Assembly: GCA_012965315.1 (NCBI GenBank)
Contig: DTSO01000035.1
Coordinates: forward strand, 1-36,629
From: Phycisphaerales bacterium
Lineage (GTDB): Bacteria > Planctomycetota > Phycisphaerae > Phycisphaerales > SM1A02
DNA: 36,629 bases
Direction of reading: 5' to 3'
Position numbers and translations under genes: made by a program. How positions within the stretch are numbered: the first letter of the stretch is position 1; each line of letters begins with the position of its first letter. Positions 17,282 to 25,251 of the stretch are shown one piece after another. Below the pieces are notes generated by a model. It made no database searches. It was given only the letters and a program-made list of their open reading frames with translations, and had not been told where the DNA came from.

Positions 17282-18264
17282 GTCACGACGACCACAAGCG
17301 AATGAAAATTTTCTCTGCAACTGGCGGCGAACACCTTGCAGCTAAAATGTGCGACCACTTGGAAATACCTCTAGCAGCTGCTACTGTTGAAAAATTCCCT
17401 GACAACGAAATCATTGTAAAAATTGATGAAGATGTACGAGGTCGGGACTGTTTTGTTGTCCAATCAACTTCAATGCCAGTCAATGACAACTTAATGGAAT
17501 TATTGATTTGGATAGACACACTCCGAAGAGCATCTGCAGGCCGAATTACTGCGGTAATCCCCTACTTTGGATACGCAAGACAAGATAGAAAAGACGAGGG
17601 TCGCGTTCCAATTACAGCGAAACTTGTTGCAAATATTATTACCGCAGCTGGCGCGAACCGAGTGCTATGCATGGATTTACATGCAGCGCAGATTCAGGGT
17701 TTCTTTGATATTCCTGTTGACCACTTAACTGCAACCAAAGTTTTCTGCGATTACTTCGCTGGCAGAGAAGATATGCAAGGCGATGAGATGGTCATTGTTT
17801 CGCCAGACGTTGGCAATGTAAAAGTTGCGAATATGTATGCTGGCCTCCTCGACTCAAAACTTGCCATCATTGACAAACGTCGAGAATCGGGTAGCAAGGT
17901 TGTTTCAAAACGTCTCATCGGTGATGTTGAAGGAAAAACAGTCCTCATGGTCGATGACATGATTTCAACTGCAGGAACAATTTGCGAAGCCGCGAAACTT
18001 GTAACTGAAGAAGGCGCAATAAAAGTCATTGCCGCTGCAACCCACGGCGTAATAGTCGGACCAGCAATCGAACGAATCAACGCCTCTCCAATTAGCGAAA
18101 TTATCATCACCGACACAATTGCAGCTGGAAGCCGCCTCGATGGCATCAGCGATACATTACACGTTCTTAGCGTTGCACGTTTTCTTGGAGAAGCCGTGCA
18201 TAGAATTCACCACCACATGTCAATTTCATCCCTCTTCAATCGTGGAGAAGGGCCAAAGAAATAA
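17278..18264 (+). CDS. prs: Ribose-phosphate pyrophosphokinase (PRPP synthetase)
   Basis: Transfers pyrophosphate from ATP to ribose-5-phosphate to give PRPP for nucleotides, His and Trp. The 328 aa match class I enzymes. Signatures: KIFSATGGEHLA at the N-terminus, EKFPDNEIIVKI, YFGYARQDRKDEGR, the metal/ribose motif DLHAAQIQGFFDIP, and the PRPP loop VLMVDDMISTAGT. The start overlaps the glmU stop by 4 nt; a second ATG at 17302 would give a more usual N-terminus and is possible. It is followed 21 nt later by the L25 gene, the conserved prs-ctc-pth order. Confidence 0.97.
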   Translation: MSHDDHKRMKIFSATGGEHLAAKMCDHLEIPLAAATVEKFPDNEIIVKIDEDVRGRDCFVVQSTSMPVNDNLMELLIWIDTLRRASAGRITAVIPYFGYARQDRKDEGRVPITAKLVANIITAAGANRVLCMDLHAAQIQGFFDIPVDHLTATKVFCDYFAGREDMQGDEMVIVSPDVGNVKVANMYAGLLDSKLAIIDKRRESGSKVVSKRLIGDVEGKTVLMVDDMISTAGTICEAAKLVTEEGAIKVIAAATHGVIVGPAIERINASPISEIIITDTIAAGSRLDGISDTLHVLSVARFLGEAVHRIHHHMSISSLFNRGEGPKK

Positions 18265-18285
18265 ATTCAGTAGATAGGAAATAAA

Positions 18286-18942
18286 ATGGCACACGAATCC
18301 CCATTAGTAAAAGTAGAACTCCGAGATAAACTTGGAACAAGATATGCAAGGCGATTGCGTAAAAGCGGTCGCATGCCTGCAACTATCTATAGTAAAGGCA
18401 CAGATCCTATTTCTGTGAGTATCGACGAGATAGAAATCCTTAAGCATTTGCATGGCGGAAGCCACGTCATGGAACTTGACAACGGCGATGGTAACCCTGC
18501 AACCGTTCTTGTAAAAGATCTTCAGTTTGGTTACCTCGGTGACAACTTAATCCATGTCGATTTTGCAAGAGTAGACCTCAAGCAAATCGTGACGATTACG
18601 ATGACCCTTGATATTTCAGGCACGCCGATAAATGCAACTGAAGCAGGAGCAATTCTTGAAATCCCACGACCTCAAATTGAAATCGAATGCATGGTTAAAG
18701 ACATTCCTGATTCAATTAAGGTCGATCTTTCAACTGTTGAATCAATTTTCACAATCGGCGACTTAACACTCCCAGACGGTGTAACTGCAATTCTTCCACC
18801 TGAACGCCATATTGCACACGTGACAATTGTCCAAGAAATAATTGAAGAAGTCGAAGTCAGTGAAGATGGCGACACACTAGCACCAGAAATCATCACTGAC
18901 AGTACTACTGAAGATGCTACAGAAGAAGATAGCAGCGAATAA
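18286..18942 (+). CDS. rplY: 50S ribosomal protein L25, TL5/CTC form
   Basis: Binds 5S rRNA in the large subunit. The 218 aa are the long general-stress (CTC/TL5) form with the L25 domain at 1-95 (ELRDKLGTRYARRLRKSG and GGSHVMEL segments) and a beta-rich C-terminal domain at 96-190. The last 25 residues are strongly acidic and Thr-rich. An AGGAAATAAA ribosome site directly precedes the ATG. It lies between prs and pth, its classical location. Confidence 0.95.
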   Translation: MAHESPLVKVELRDKLGTRYARRLRKSGRMPATIYSKGTDPISVSIDEIEILKHLHGGSHVMELDNGDGNPATVLVKDLQFGYLGDNLIHVDFARVDLKQIVTITMTLDISGTPINATEAGAILEIPRPQIEIECMVKDIPDSIKVDLSTVESIFTIGDLTLPDGVTAILPPERHIAHVTIVQEIIEEVEVSEDGDTLAPEIITDSTTEDATEEDSSE

Positions 18943-18943
18943 T

Positions 18944-19531
18944 ATGAAACTCATTGTCGGTCTTGGAAATCCTGGTTCAAAATACAACGGCACTCGACAC
19001 AATGTCGGGTTCGATGTTATTGACCGCCTCGCGAATCAGTTCGCTCAAGGTGAACCAGCAACGACTAAGTTTGACAGTGTTCTCATTGAAACAAGATGCA
19101 ATGGCGAGAAAACACTTCTCATGAAACCTCAAAAATTCATGAACCGAAGTGGCTCACCGATCAAACAGGCAATTGCTTTTTATAAAGCTGACCCTGAACT
19201 TGATCTTCTAATCATTGTTGACGACATCCATTTACCTTGTGGCTCTTACCGTTTACGGCAAGGCGGTGCACCTGGTGGACACAATGGATTGTCAGATATC
19301 TCTAACCACTTCGGCGAATTGGATTTGTCGCGACTTCGAATCGGAGTTGACGAGCCCGGAATTATCCCCAAAACCGATTATGTACTGGGACGATTTACTC
19401 CTGAGCAACAGGAAGCAATCGAGCCAGCTCTTGAAGGCGCAGTCAAAGCAGCAGTCACTTGGGTTGCTTGCGGAATTGACGAAGCCATGAACAAATGTAA
19501 CGAATCTGGAAAAACAGAAACTAGGAATTAA
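18944..19531 (+). CDS. pth: Peptidyl-tRNA hydrolase
   Basis: Releases peptide from stalled peptidyl-tRNA. From ATG 18944 it is 195 aa, starting MKLIVGLGNPGSKY, the standard N-terminus; an upstream in-frame start would lie inside rplY. Key residues are visible: Asn in GLGNPG, the catalytic His in GTRHNVGF, FMNRSG, the Asp in VDDIHLP, and GGAPGGHNGL. It begins 1 nt after the rplY stop, so the two are probably coupled. Next comes rpsF after a 4-nt gap. Confidence 0.96.
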   Translation: MKLIVGLGNPGSKYNGTRHNVGFDVIDRLANQFAQGEPATTKFDSVLIETRCNGEKTLLMKPQKFMNRSGSPIKQAIAFYKADPELDLLIIVDDIHLPCGSYRLRQGGAPGGHNGLSDISNHFGELDLSRLRIGVDEPGIIPKTDYVLGRFTPEQQEAIEPALEGAVKAAVTWVACGIDEAMNKCNESGKTETRN

Positions 19532-19535
19532 TAGT

Positions 19536-20081
19536 ATGAGTAACGAACGAACAGGATTATATGAGGGCATGTTCCTCTTTCCACAATCAGCCACTGCAAA
19601 CTTACAAGCAGCGATTGACCACTTAAAAGAAATTCTCGCGAAATGCGAAACAACCATTATCACTTTTAGTAAATGGGATGACCGCAGACTCGCGTACGAA
19701 GTTGATGGGAATAAACGAGGTATTTACTTTTTAGTCTACTTCAACGCTCCATCTTCAAAAATGAGCGAACTTGAGCGTCGATGCAATCAATCAGAAGAAA
19801 TCATCAGAATGATGGTTACACGTGCTGAACATCTTCCACAAGAAATTATTGATTCGAACGAAGGTTCAAATGCACTTGCAGATGAAATCAAAGTTCGAGG
19901 TAAGCAAAATACAGAAACAGGCACCTCGTCTTCAAGTAAAGTTACTCGTAAAGAAGATGAAGCCAAATCTAAGCCAAAAGCACCTAAAAAAGAAACTACT
20001 GAAGAAGCACCTCAAGAAGTCCAAGAAGATGCCCCAGTCGCTACTGAAACAGCTGAAACCGAAGAAGTTACAGAAGCGTAA
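19536..20081 (+). CDS. rpsF: 30S ribosomal protein S6 with long charged tail
   Basis: Small-subunit protein of the central domain, normally paired with S18. Residues 1-100 are the S6 fold (LYEGMFLFP, FSKWDDRRLAYEVDGNKRGIYFLVYF). Residues 105-181 are an extension rich in Lys, Glu, Thr, Ser and Pro, making the protein 181 aa against about 100-130 usually. The extension is probably disordered. A TAGGAA site lies upstream of the ATG. It is followed by ssb, the conserved rpsF-ssb order. Confidence 0.95.
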   Translation: MSNERTGLYEGMFLFPQSATANLQAAIDHLKEILAKCETTIITFSKWDDRRLAYEVDGNKRGIYFLVYFNAPSSKMSELERRCNQSEEIIRMMVTRAEHLPQEIIDSNEGSNALADEIKVRGKQNTETGTSSSSKVTRKEDEAKSKPKAPKKETTEEAPQEVQEDAPVATETAETEEVTEA

Positions 20082-20119
20082 CGAATTTACGCACTACTTC
20101 GAAGGTTAATCGTATCTTC

Positions 20120-20128
20120 TGGTAGAAT
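20120..20128 (+). promoter_or_regulatory. Extended -10 promoter element upstream of ssb
   Basis: TGGTAGAAT is an extended -10 (TGn plus TAGAAT) in the rpsF-ssb gap. A transcript from about 20135 would carry the GGAG ribosome site at 20137-20140 and reach the ssb ATG at 20149. No convincing -35 is seen. It would allow ssb expression apart from the upstream operon. Confidence 0.4.
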
Positions 20129-20148
20129 CCTAAGTCGGAGAACAAACT

Positions 20149-20556
20149 ATGGCAACGTATAACAAAGTCTTACTCATGGGCAATCTCACACGAGACCCCG
20201 AACTAAAGCAAACCCCAAGCAACCAATCTGTTGCGCAAATTGGGCTTGCTCTTAATCGCAAATTTAAAGATCGCGAAGGCAACATGCGCGAAGAGACTAC
20301 TTATGTAGATTGCGAAGCATGGGGTCGGACCGCAGAGGTCATGGCTCAATACCTTTCCAAAGGTAAACCTGTATTTGTTGAAGGACGGCTTAAACTCGAC
20401 CAATGGCAAGATAAAGAGGGCAACAATCGCTCAAAACTAAAAGTAGTGATTGAGAGTTTTCAATTCATTGACTCAAAAGGTGGACAAAGTTCAACACCCC
20501 CTGCCCAAACACAAACTCCGCAGACTGCACCACCTGCAGACGATATCCCATTTTAA
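20149..20556 (+). CDS. ssb: Single-stranded DNA-binding protein
   Basis: Tetrameric OB-fold protein that coats ssDNA. The 135 aa show NKVLLMGNLTRDPEL, ETTYVDCEAWGRTAE, LSKGKPVFVEGRLKLDQW in residues 1-105, then a short Gln/Thr/Pro-rich linker and the acidic tip DDIPF that recruits replication and repair partners. Length is shorter than E. coli SSB (178 aa) because of the short linker. GGAG lies 8 nt before the ATG. Confidence 0.97.
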   Translation: MATYNKVLLMGNLTRDPELKQTPSNQSVAQIGLALNRKFKDREGNMREETTYVDCEAWGRTAEVMAQYLSKGKPVFVEGRLKLDQWQDKEGNNRSKLKVVIESFQFIDSKGGQSSTPPAQTQTPQTAPPADDIPF

Positions 20557-20571
20557 TTTAATACAAAAAAC

Positions 20572-20623
20572 GACGCTCCGGTTTAGCGTCAAATCTTATC
20601 GATGGGGTCGTACCGGCGACTCC
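20572..20623 (+). promoter_or_regulatory. Two-hairpin leader between ssb and rplI
   Basis: Hairpin 1 is GACGCT (20572-20577) with AGCGTC (20585-20590), loop of 7. Hairpin 2 is GGGGTCG (20604-20610) with CGACTCC (20617-20623), one G-U pair and a 6-nt loop. Neither has a T-run, so terminator function is doubtful. Hairpin 2 lies 15 nt before the AGGA site of rplI and may influence its translation. The place is where rpsR usually lies. Confidence 0.4.
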
Positions 20624-20648
20624 TAACTTTCCTTGAAAGGACATCAAA

Positions 20649-21263
20649 ATGCCTAGCGCTAAAAGAATAGAATTACTACTCACTTCAAATGTTGAAAACC
20701 TCGGAATTGTGGGCGACGTCGTCCGTGTTCGAATGGGTTATGCACGCAACTATTTACTCCCAATGGGCGTTGCAGAATTACCAACAGAAGAAAAAATGGC
20801 ATCACTTGCTGAAGCCCGCGAAATCGCACTTAAAGAATATGAAACAAACCGTGCTGAGCAAGCAACCATCATCGAAAAGCTTGAAGGCATCACACTTACG
20901 CTTACTCGCAGTGCGAATGACCAAGGCGGCCTCTACGGTTCTGTAACGCAACGAGACATCGCCGATGCGCTCATTGAAAATGGCTTTGCCATTGATACAC
21001 GAGCGGTTCGACTCCATTCAGCAATCAGGCGAATCGGCGACTACCAAGTCACCATTCAGTTTGGTACTGATATGAAAATTGATGTTGAAATTACAGTCAA
21101 CCCAGATCGCCCACTTGAAGACCGCGAAGAAATGGAATTTGATGACGAAGGCAACCTCATGATTGTTAATGCAACTCCTGCGAAAGCAACAGAAAAAGCA
21201 ACAACTGCAGAAGGTGAAGAACAACCTGCAGAAGAGACAAGCGAAGCAACTTCAGACGCTTAA
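20649..21263 (+). CDS. rplI: 50S ribosomal protein L9 with acidic tail
   Basis: Large-subunit protein near the L1 stalk. Residues 1-150 are the L9 fold: LLTSNVENLGIVGDVVRVRMGYARNYLLPMGVA at the N-terminus (two short motifs joined), a central helix rich in Glu/Lys, and a C-terminal domain with NDQGGLYGSVTQRDIADAL-type sequence. Residues 165-204 form a Glu/Ala/Thr-rich extension not found in typical 150-aa L9. AGGA lies 8 nt upstream of the start. A strong terminator follows at 21287. Confidence 0.96.
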   Translation: MPSAKRIELLLTSNVENLGIVGDVVRVRMGYARNYLLPMGVAELPTEEKMASLAEAREIALKEYETNRAEQATIIEKLEGITLTLTRSANDQGGLYGSVTQRDIADALIENGFAIDTRAVRLHSAIRRIGDYQVTIQFGTDMKIDVEITVNPDRPLEDREEMEFDDEGNLMIVNATPAKATEKATTAEGEEQPAEETSEATSDA

Positions 21264-21286
21264 CTCTCTTCTACAGACGTACACAC

Positions 21287-21314
21287 AAAAGGCTCGCACA
21301 ATGGCGAGCCTTTT
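21287..21314. terminator. Bidirectional Rho-independent terminator
   Basis: An 11-bp perfect stem, AAAAGGCTCGC (21287-21297) with GCGAGCCTTTT (21304-21314), and a 6-nt loop. The A/T ends provide a U-run in both directions, serving rplI (+) and the convergent TSCPD gene (-). Confidence 0.88.
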
Positions 21315-21342
21315 GCTTATATTCAAGGTTGGGATCTACGGC

Positions 21343-21732
21343 TTATGCGGCGGATGCCTCCCGAGTGTTTGAAAGTACGAATTCCATTGCTAAAAATTGC
21401 GCAACGTAATCTAAAATACTAGTTGCGTCTGGAATTTTAGGGTTTGAGGTTCGCCCCATCGGATCAAATCGCATATTCATAAAACGGTCCGTGGCCTCTT
21501 GTAAGGGTAGACCATATTGAATAGCAAGCGAAAATGCCCGACAAAATCCCTGGATAAGACCAGAAAGAGTCGAGCCCTCTTTGCTCATTTTGATAAAAAT
21601 TTCACCAGGCGTTCCATCGTCGAACAAACCAATAGTGAGATACCCTTCATGCCCGTTCACTGAAAACTTATGGGTGACCGAATTGTGTGTTGCTGGAAGC
21701 GTTCTTCTCATCTGTTTTGTTACTGAACTCAT
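21343..21732 (-). CDS. Orphan TSCPD-domain protein (C-terminal region of class II ribonucleotide reductase)
   Basis: 129 aa from ATG 21732. The sequence closely follows the region near the C-terminus of B12-dependent ribonucleotide reductase NrdJ: RRTLPATHNSVTHKF, GHEGYLTIGLFDDGTPGEIFI, KMSKEGSTLSGLI and LAIQYGLPLQ. The large catalytic barrel is not here, and the C-terminal Cys pair used for re-reduction in NrdJ is absent. The start 22 nt after the mfd stop gives the best N-terminus; an earlier start would overlap mfd. It is last in the GH10-like/comEA/mfd block. Role unknown: a split reductase subunit or a free-standing regulatory domain. Confidence 0.8.
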   Translation of the reverse strand: MSSVTKQMRRTLPATHNSVTHKFSVNGHEGYLTIGLFDDGTPGEIFIKMSKEGSTLSGLIQGFCRAFSLAIQYGLPLQEATDRFMNMRFDPMGRTSNPKIPDATSILDYVAQFLAMEFVLSNTREASAA

Positions 21733-21754
21733 GTGCAGTATGGCTATCGGAATA

Positions 21755-24700
21755 TCAGTGCAAAGAACTTGACCCAACAAGTTTGGAATGCAGTTGTTCT
21801 AACACTTCAGCTGTATTCCCGAATTTTGCAGGGCGATAATAAACAGCCACAAATCCAGTTGCTGAAGGAACGCCTACAGGGCGGAGCGTGCCTTTTGCCC
21901 CTTGCATTTGCCTGCTTAACCCTTTCGAGTTTTTTGTCCGGATGACAATATCCTGCTCATCGATGGTCATGGAGAGAATCCCTAACTGCGAAGATGCCAC
22001 GCGCAACTCATGGTACTGGACAAGTTTACAGACAGAATCCGGCAATTCACCATACCCAGATTTCAAGTCATTAACAATGAACACAACACTCTCTTGGTCT
22101 TCACAGTCAGCAAATCGGCGATACATCGCCAAGCGTCTTGTCTGGGATGCGATGTAGGCCTCTGGAATTTTACCCGTGATACCAATGTCAATCATCGTCT
22201 CGAGCAACGGAGTTTTTTTGCCTGATTTTAATTCTAGCACTGCCTTTTCTAAAAGTTGGCAATACATTTCATACCCCACTGCAGCAATATGACCAGACTG
22301 TTCAGCGCCAAGTAAATTACCCGCCCCTCTAATTTCTAAATCTCGAAGTGCAATTTGAAAACCAGCCCCGAGCATTGAAAATTGTTCAATTGCTTGCAAT
22401 CGTTTTCGAGCAATTTTATTTACGAAGCGTTTCCTTGGTAATAATAAAGTGCAATAGGCACGATGTTTATATCTGCCAACTCGTCCACGTAATTGATGTA
22501 AATCAGATAAACCAAAGCGATCTGCATCATCTATAAACATCGTATTGGCACTTGGTATGTCGATGCCAGACTCAATTATTGTTGTCGAAACGAAAACATC
22601 GGCTTCGCCTCGAACGAATTCTGACATCACTTTCTGAAGCATGCGCGGTGGCATTTGCCCATGTCCAACAATCACTTTGGCTTCTGGCACCATTTTGCGA
22701 ATGGTATCTGCAACCGTCTCAATATCATGCACGCGATTGTGAACATAAAACACCTGCCCCTCGCGAGCGAGTTCTCTACGAATCCCATTCCGAATGAGCT
22801 CCTTTTCCCAACTCTTAATTTCAGTAACAACTGCACGGCGATCAATCGGAGCCGTTTGCAGTGAACTAATGTCTCTAATCCCAAGCAACGCCATATGCAA
22901 AGTTCTAGGAATTGGCGTTGCTGTCAATGTTAAGACATCCGCTTTAGCACGAAATGCAAGTAGTCGTTGCTTGTGCTCAACCCCGAATCGTTGCTCCTCA
23001 TCAATCACAACAAGCCCGAGTCGATCGAAATGCACATCCTTGCTTAAAATTCTATGCGTTCCAATTAAAATATCGACCTCGCCTTTTACTGTTCGTTCCA
23101 ATATCTCTTTTTGCTCTGCTGGAGTATGAAATCGTGTCATCGATTCAACCACAAATGGAAAATCTGCGAGACGCTTTTTGAACGTTCGTTCGTGCTGTAC
23201 TGCGAGAACAGTCGTCGGAACTAAAATTGCAACTTGCCTCCCAGATTCTACGGCTTTGAATGCACCTCGAATAGCAATTTCAGTTTTTCCAAATCCTACA
23301 TCTCCGCAAATTAACCGGTCCATTGGTCTTGGCGATTCCATGTCTTTCTTCATCGCCGATATTGCGTTATTTTGATCTTCAGTTTCATCCCATGGGAAAC
23401 TCGATTCGAATTCGCGCATCCACTGTGTGTCTTGAGGGAATGCAATTCCCGGCGCATGTTCTCGCACTGCTTGCACTCGTATCATTTCACTTGCTAAATC
23501 TGCAACAGCACCTTTTGCTTTTGTTTTTTGATTCGACCACTTTGTTCCTCCGAGAGCTGATAATTCTGGCTTCCCTTTGAATGCACCCACATACCTTTGA
23601 ACTAAATGCGAGTATGTTGCAGGAACATGCAATAATCTATTTGAGGCAAACTCCAACGTTAAATATTCAACTTCACCACGAATACCAGCTTGCCCATCAA
23701 GCAGTTTCAATCCTAAATATCGAGCGATGCCATGGTCACGATGGACGACAATATCATTTACATCGTAGTGTGCTATCGCTTGCCGCATTGTTTTCTGTTT
23801 GGACCGAACACCACGACGAATCTCATATCTATGAAAAACTTCGTGCGATGGAACGACAGCGATGTCATCGCTAATCAAAAATCCACGATAAACAAATTGC
23901 TCTTCTATATGTAAGTAGGTAGCCGACTCAAGAGGTTGCCCTGCACACATCAGTTCATGCATTCTTTCTACTTCACCGCTTGTTCTACAAGCAAGTAGTA
24001 CGTGCCGTGTTTTTGCCATGTCTGCAAGTTCCTGCAATGCTTCTGGTACTGCAGTTGAGAATAAAGGCAACGGTTGAACGGGTAATGCAATATCTACACC
24101 ATCAGCAGGCGGACCCGAAAGCGCAATCACTGCAGAAAGTTTTGCAACCATCGAAGCTTGCGTGTCATCGATGTGCGACAACTTTGTAGCATCGAATACA
24201 CGGTCAAAATAACTTTTTGCCTGCTGCGCAATCTCTGAGACATCATCAAGAATGGCACACCACGTTTTAGGAAGGTGATCAACAACAGTCCCTTCAACGT
24301 GCACGCTGTTCGATGAGGCAACAACGATTTCATCTAATGCTAAATCAGAACCCAATGATACTGGGTCGACTTCATTTATCGTTTCGATTGTGTCACCAAA
24401 AAAATCCAAGCGAACGAATTCGCCAGCGGCAGTTGCAATATCCAGAACCCCTCCCCGGGTCGCAAATTGCGCTGATTCTTCAATAGATTCTTTACGTTCG
24501 TACCCTGATTCAACAAGCCATTGTTGTAATTCGTTCAAGGAACATTCTTCACCTACTTGCAGACGGCGCACGACTTCCCCAACTGCAGATGGCGGCGGAG
24601 TCATCTGCATTACTGACGCAATACTTGCAACTAAAACTTTTGGACTTGTAGAATCTTTTAGACTTTGAAGAACAGAGAATCTTGCAGCAACTATGTCTTT

Positions 24701-24943
24701 TGAAATTTCTGTTTCGAGCGCTGGAAATAAAGCCACTTCAATGCCAAGGTCGCGAAACATCGCAACTGTCTCATCTGCATCGTCATGATGCGCAACAACA
24801 AAAAACACACCACGTTTTTTTGCAATTTGTGCAGCAGAAAAACATGCGAAAGATCCACTAGTCGGTCCTGCAGAAACGCATCCTTGCACATCGACTAGCA
24901 ATGCTCTAGCATCAATTTCAGATTGCACCAAGGACGAACTCAT
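21755..24943 (-). CDS. mfd: Transcription-repair coupling factor Mfd
   Basis: SF2 translocase that removes stalled RNA polymerase and recruits UvrA. It is 1062 aa from ATG 24943. Domains in order: UvrB-homology region (about 1-300, degenerate Walker site), RNA polymerase interaction domain with DIVVHRDHGIARYLG (about 397-411), helicase core with GDVGFGKTE (547-555) and Walker B DEEQRFG (647-653), SATPIPR-like TATPIPRT, and the TRCF C-terminal domain from about 940. Its ATG overlaps the stop of the upstream comEA-like gene (ATGA), with AAGGAAG upstream. An in-frame ATG at 24973 is rejected because it lies deep in that gene. Confidence 0.97.
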   Translation of the reverse strand: MSSSLVQSEIDARALLVDVQGCVSAGPTSGSFACFSAAQIAKKRGVFFVVAHHDDADETVAMFRDLGIEVALFPALETEISKDIVAARFSVLQSLKDSTSPKVLVASIASVMQMTPPPSAVGEVVRRLQVGEECSLNELQQWLVESGYERKESIEESAQFATRGGVLDIATAAGEFVRLDFFGDTIETINEVDPVSLGSDLALDEIVVASSNSVHVEGTVVDHLPKTWCAILDDVSEIAQQAKSYFDRVFDATKLSHIDDTQASMVAKLSAVIALSGPPADGVDIALPVQPLPLFSTAVPEALQELADMAKTRHVLLACRTSGEVERMHELMCAGQPLESATYLHIEEQFVYRGFLISDDIAVVPSHEVFHRYEIRRGVRSKQKTMRQAIAHYDVNDIVVHRDHGIARYLGLKLLDGQAGIRGEVEYLTLEFASNRLLHVPATYSHLVQRYVGAFKGKPELSALGGTKWSNQKTKAKGAVADLASEMIRVQAVREHAPGIAFPQDTQWMREFESSFPWDETEDQNNAISAMKKDMESPRPMDRLICGDVGFGKTEIAIRGAFKAVESGRQVAILVPTTVLAVQHERTFKKRLADFPFVVESMTRFHTPAEQKEILERTVKGEVDILIGTHRILSKDVHFDRLGLVVIDEEQRFGVEHKQRLLAFRAKADVLTLTATPIPRTLHMALLGIRDISSLQTAPIDRRAVVTEIKSWEKELIRNGIRRELAREGQVFYVHNRVHDIETVADTIRKMVPEAKVIVGHGQMPPRMLQKVMSEFVRGEADVFVSTTIIESGIDIPSANTMFIDDADRFGLSDLHQLRGRVGRYKHRAYCTLLLPRKRFVNKIARKRLQAIEQFSMLGAGFQIALRDLEIRGAGNLLGAEQSGHIAAVGYEMYCQLLEKAVLELKSGKKTPLLETMIDIGITGKIPEAYIASQTRRLAMYRRFADCEDQESVVFIVNDLKSGYGELPDSVCKLVQYHELRVASSQLGILSMTIDEQDIVIRTKNSKGLSRQMQGAKGTLRPVGVPSATGFVAVYYRPAKFGNTAEVLEQLHSKLVGSSSLH

Positions 24944-25251
24944 TTTTCCAATTCTTCCTTTTGTATCAGCCAACGAAGGTGGTCTACTTTTCTTTTTCCG
25001 ATTCCATGCACACCAATCAAATCATCTGGCGTATGCAATCGATGCGTTTTTCTATATTCAATAATTCTACTTGCCATCTTAGGACCAATGCCAGGCAACA
25101 ACTCTAGTTTATAAGCAGGAGAAGTTTGCAGGTCGATTCGCAACGGCTTGAAATCAGTTTTACCTGTCAATGGAACAGATGAAATATAAGCAACATAGAC
25201 TGTGTACGCAATCAGAAGAACGAGAACTACGTTCGTTCCAATTGGATTCAC
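24940..25251 (-). CDS. ComEA-like helix-hairpin-helix protein with membrane anchor
   Basis: 103 aa from a GTG at 25251. This start overlaps the stop of the upstream gene (GTGA) and has a perfect AAGGA site 6 nt before it; the longer frame to 25425 lacks such support. One membrane helix spans about 7-27 (VVLVLLIAYTVYVAYI). A ComEA-type double HhH domain follows at 42-97: LELLPGIGPKMASRIIEYRKT and LIGVHGIGKRKVDHL. ComEA proteins bind incoming DNA during natural transformation. The type IV pilus motors at 1-3893 make competence conceivable, but the size and place, between a GH10-like gene and mfd, leave the role open. Confidence 0.8.
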   Translation of the reverse strand: MNPIGTNVVLVLLIAYTVYVAYISSVPLTGKTDFKPLRIDLQTSPAYKLELLPGIGPKMASRIIEYRKTHRLHTPDDLIGVHGIGKRKVDHLRWLIQKEELEK

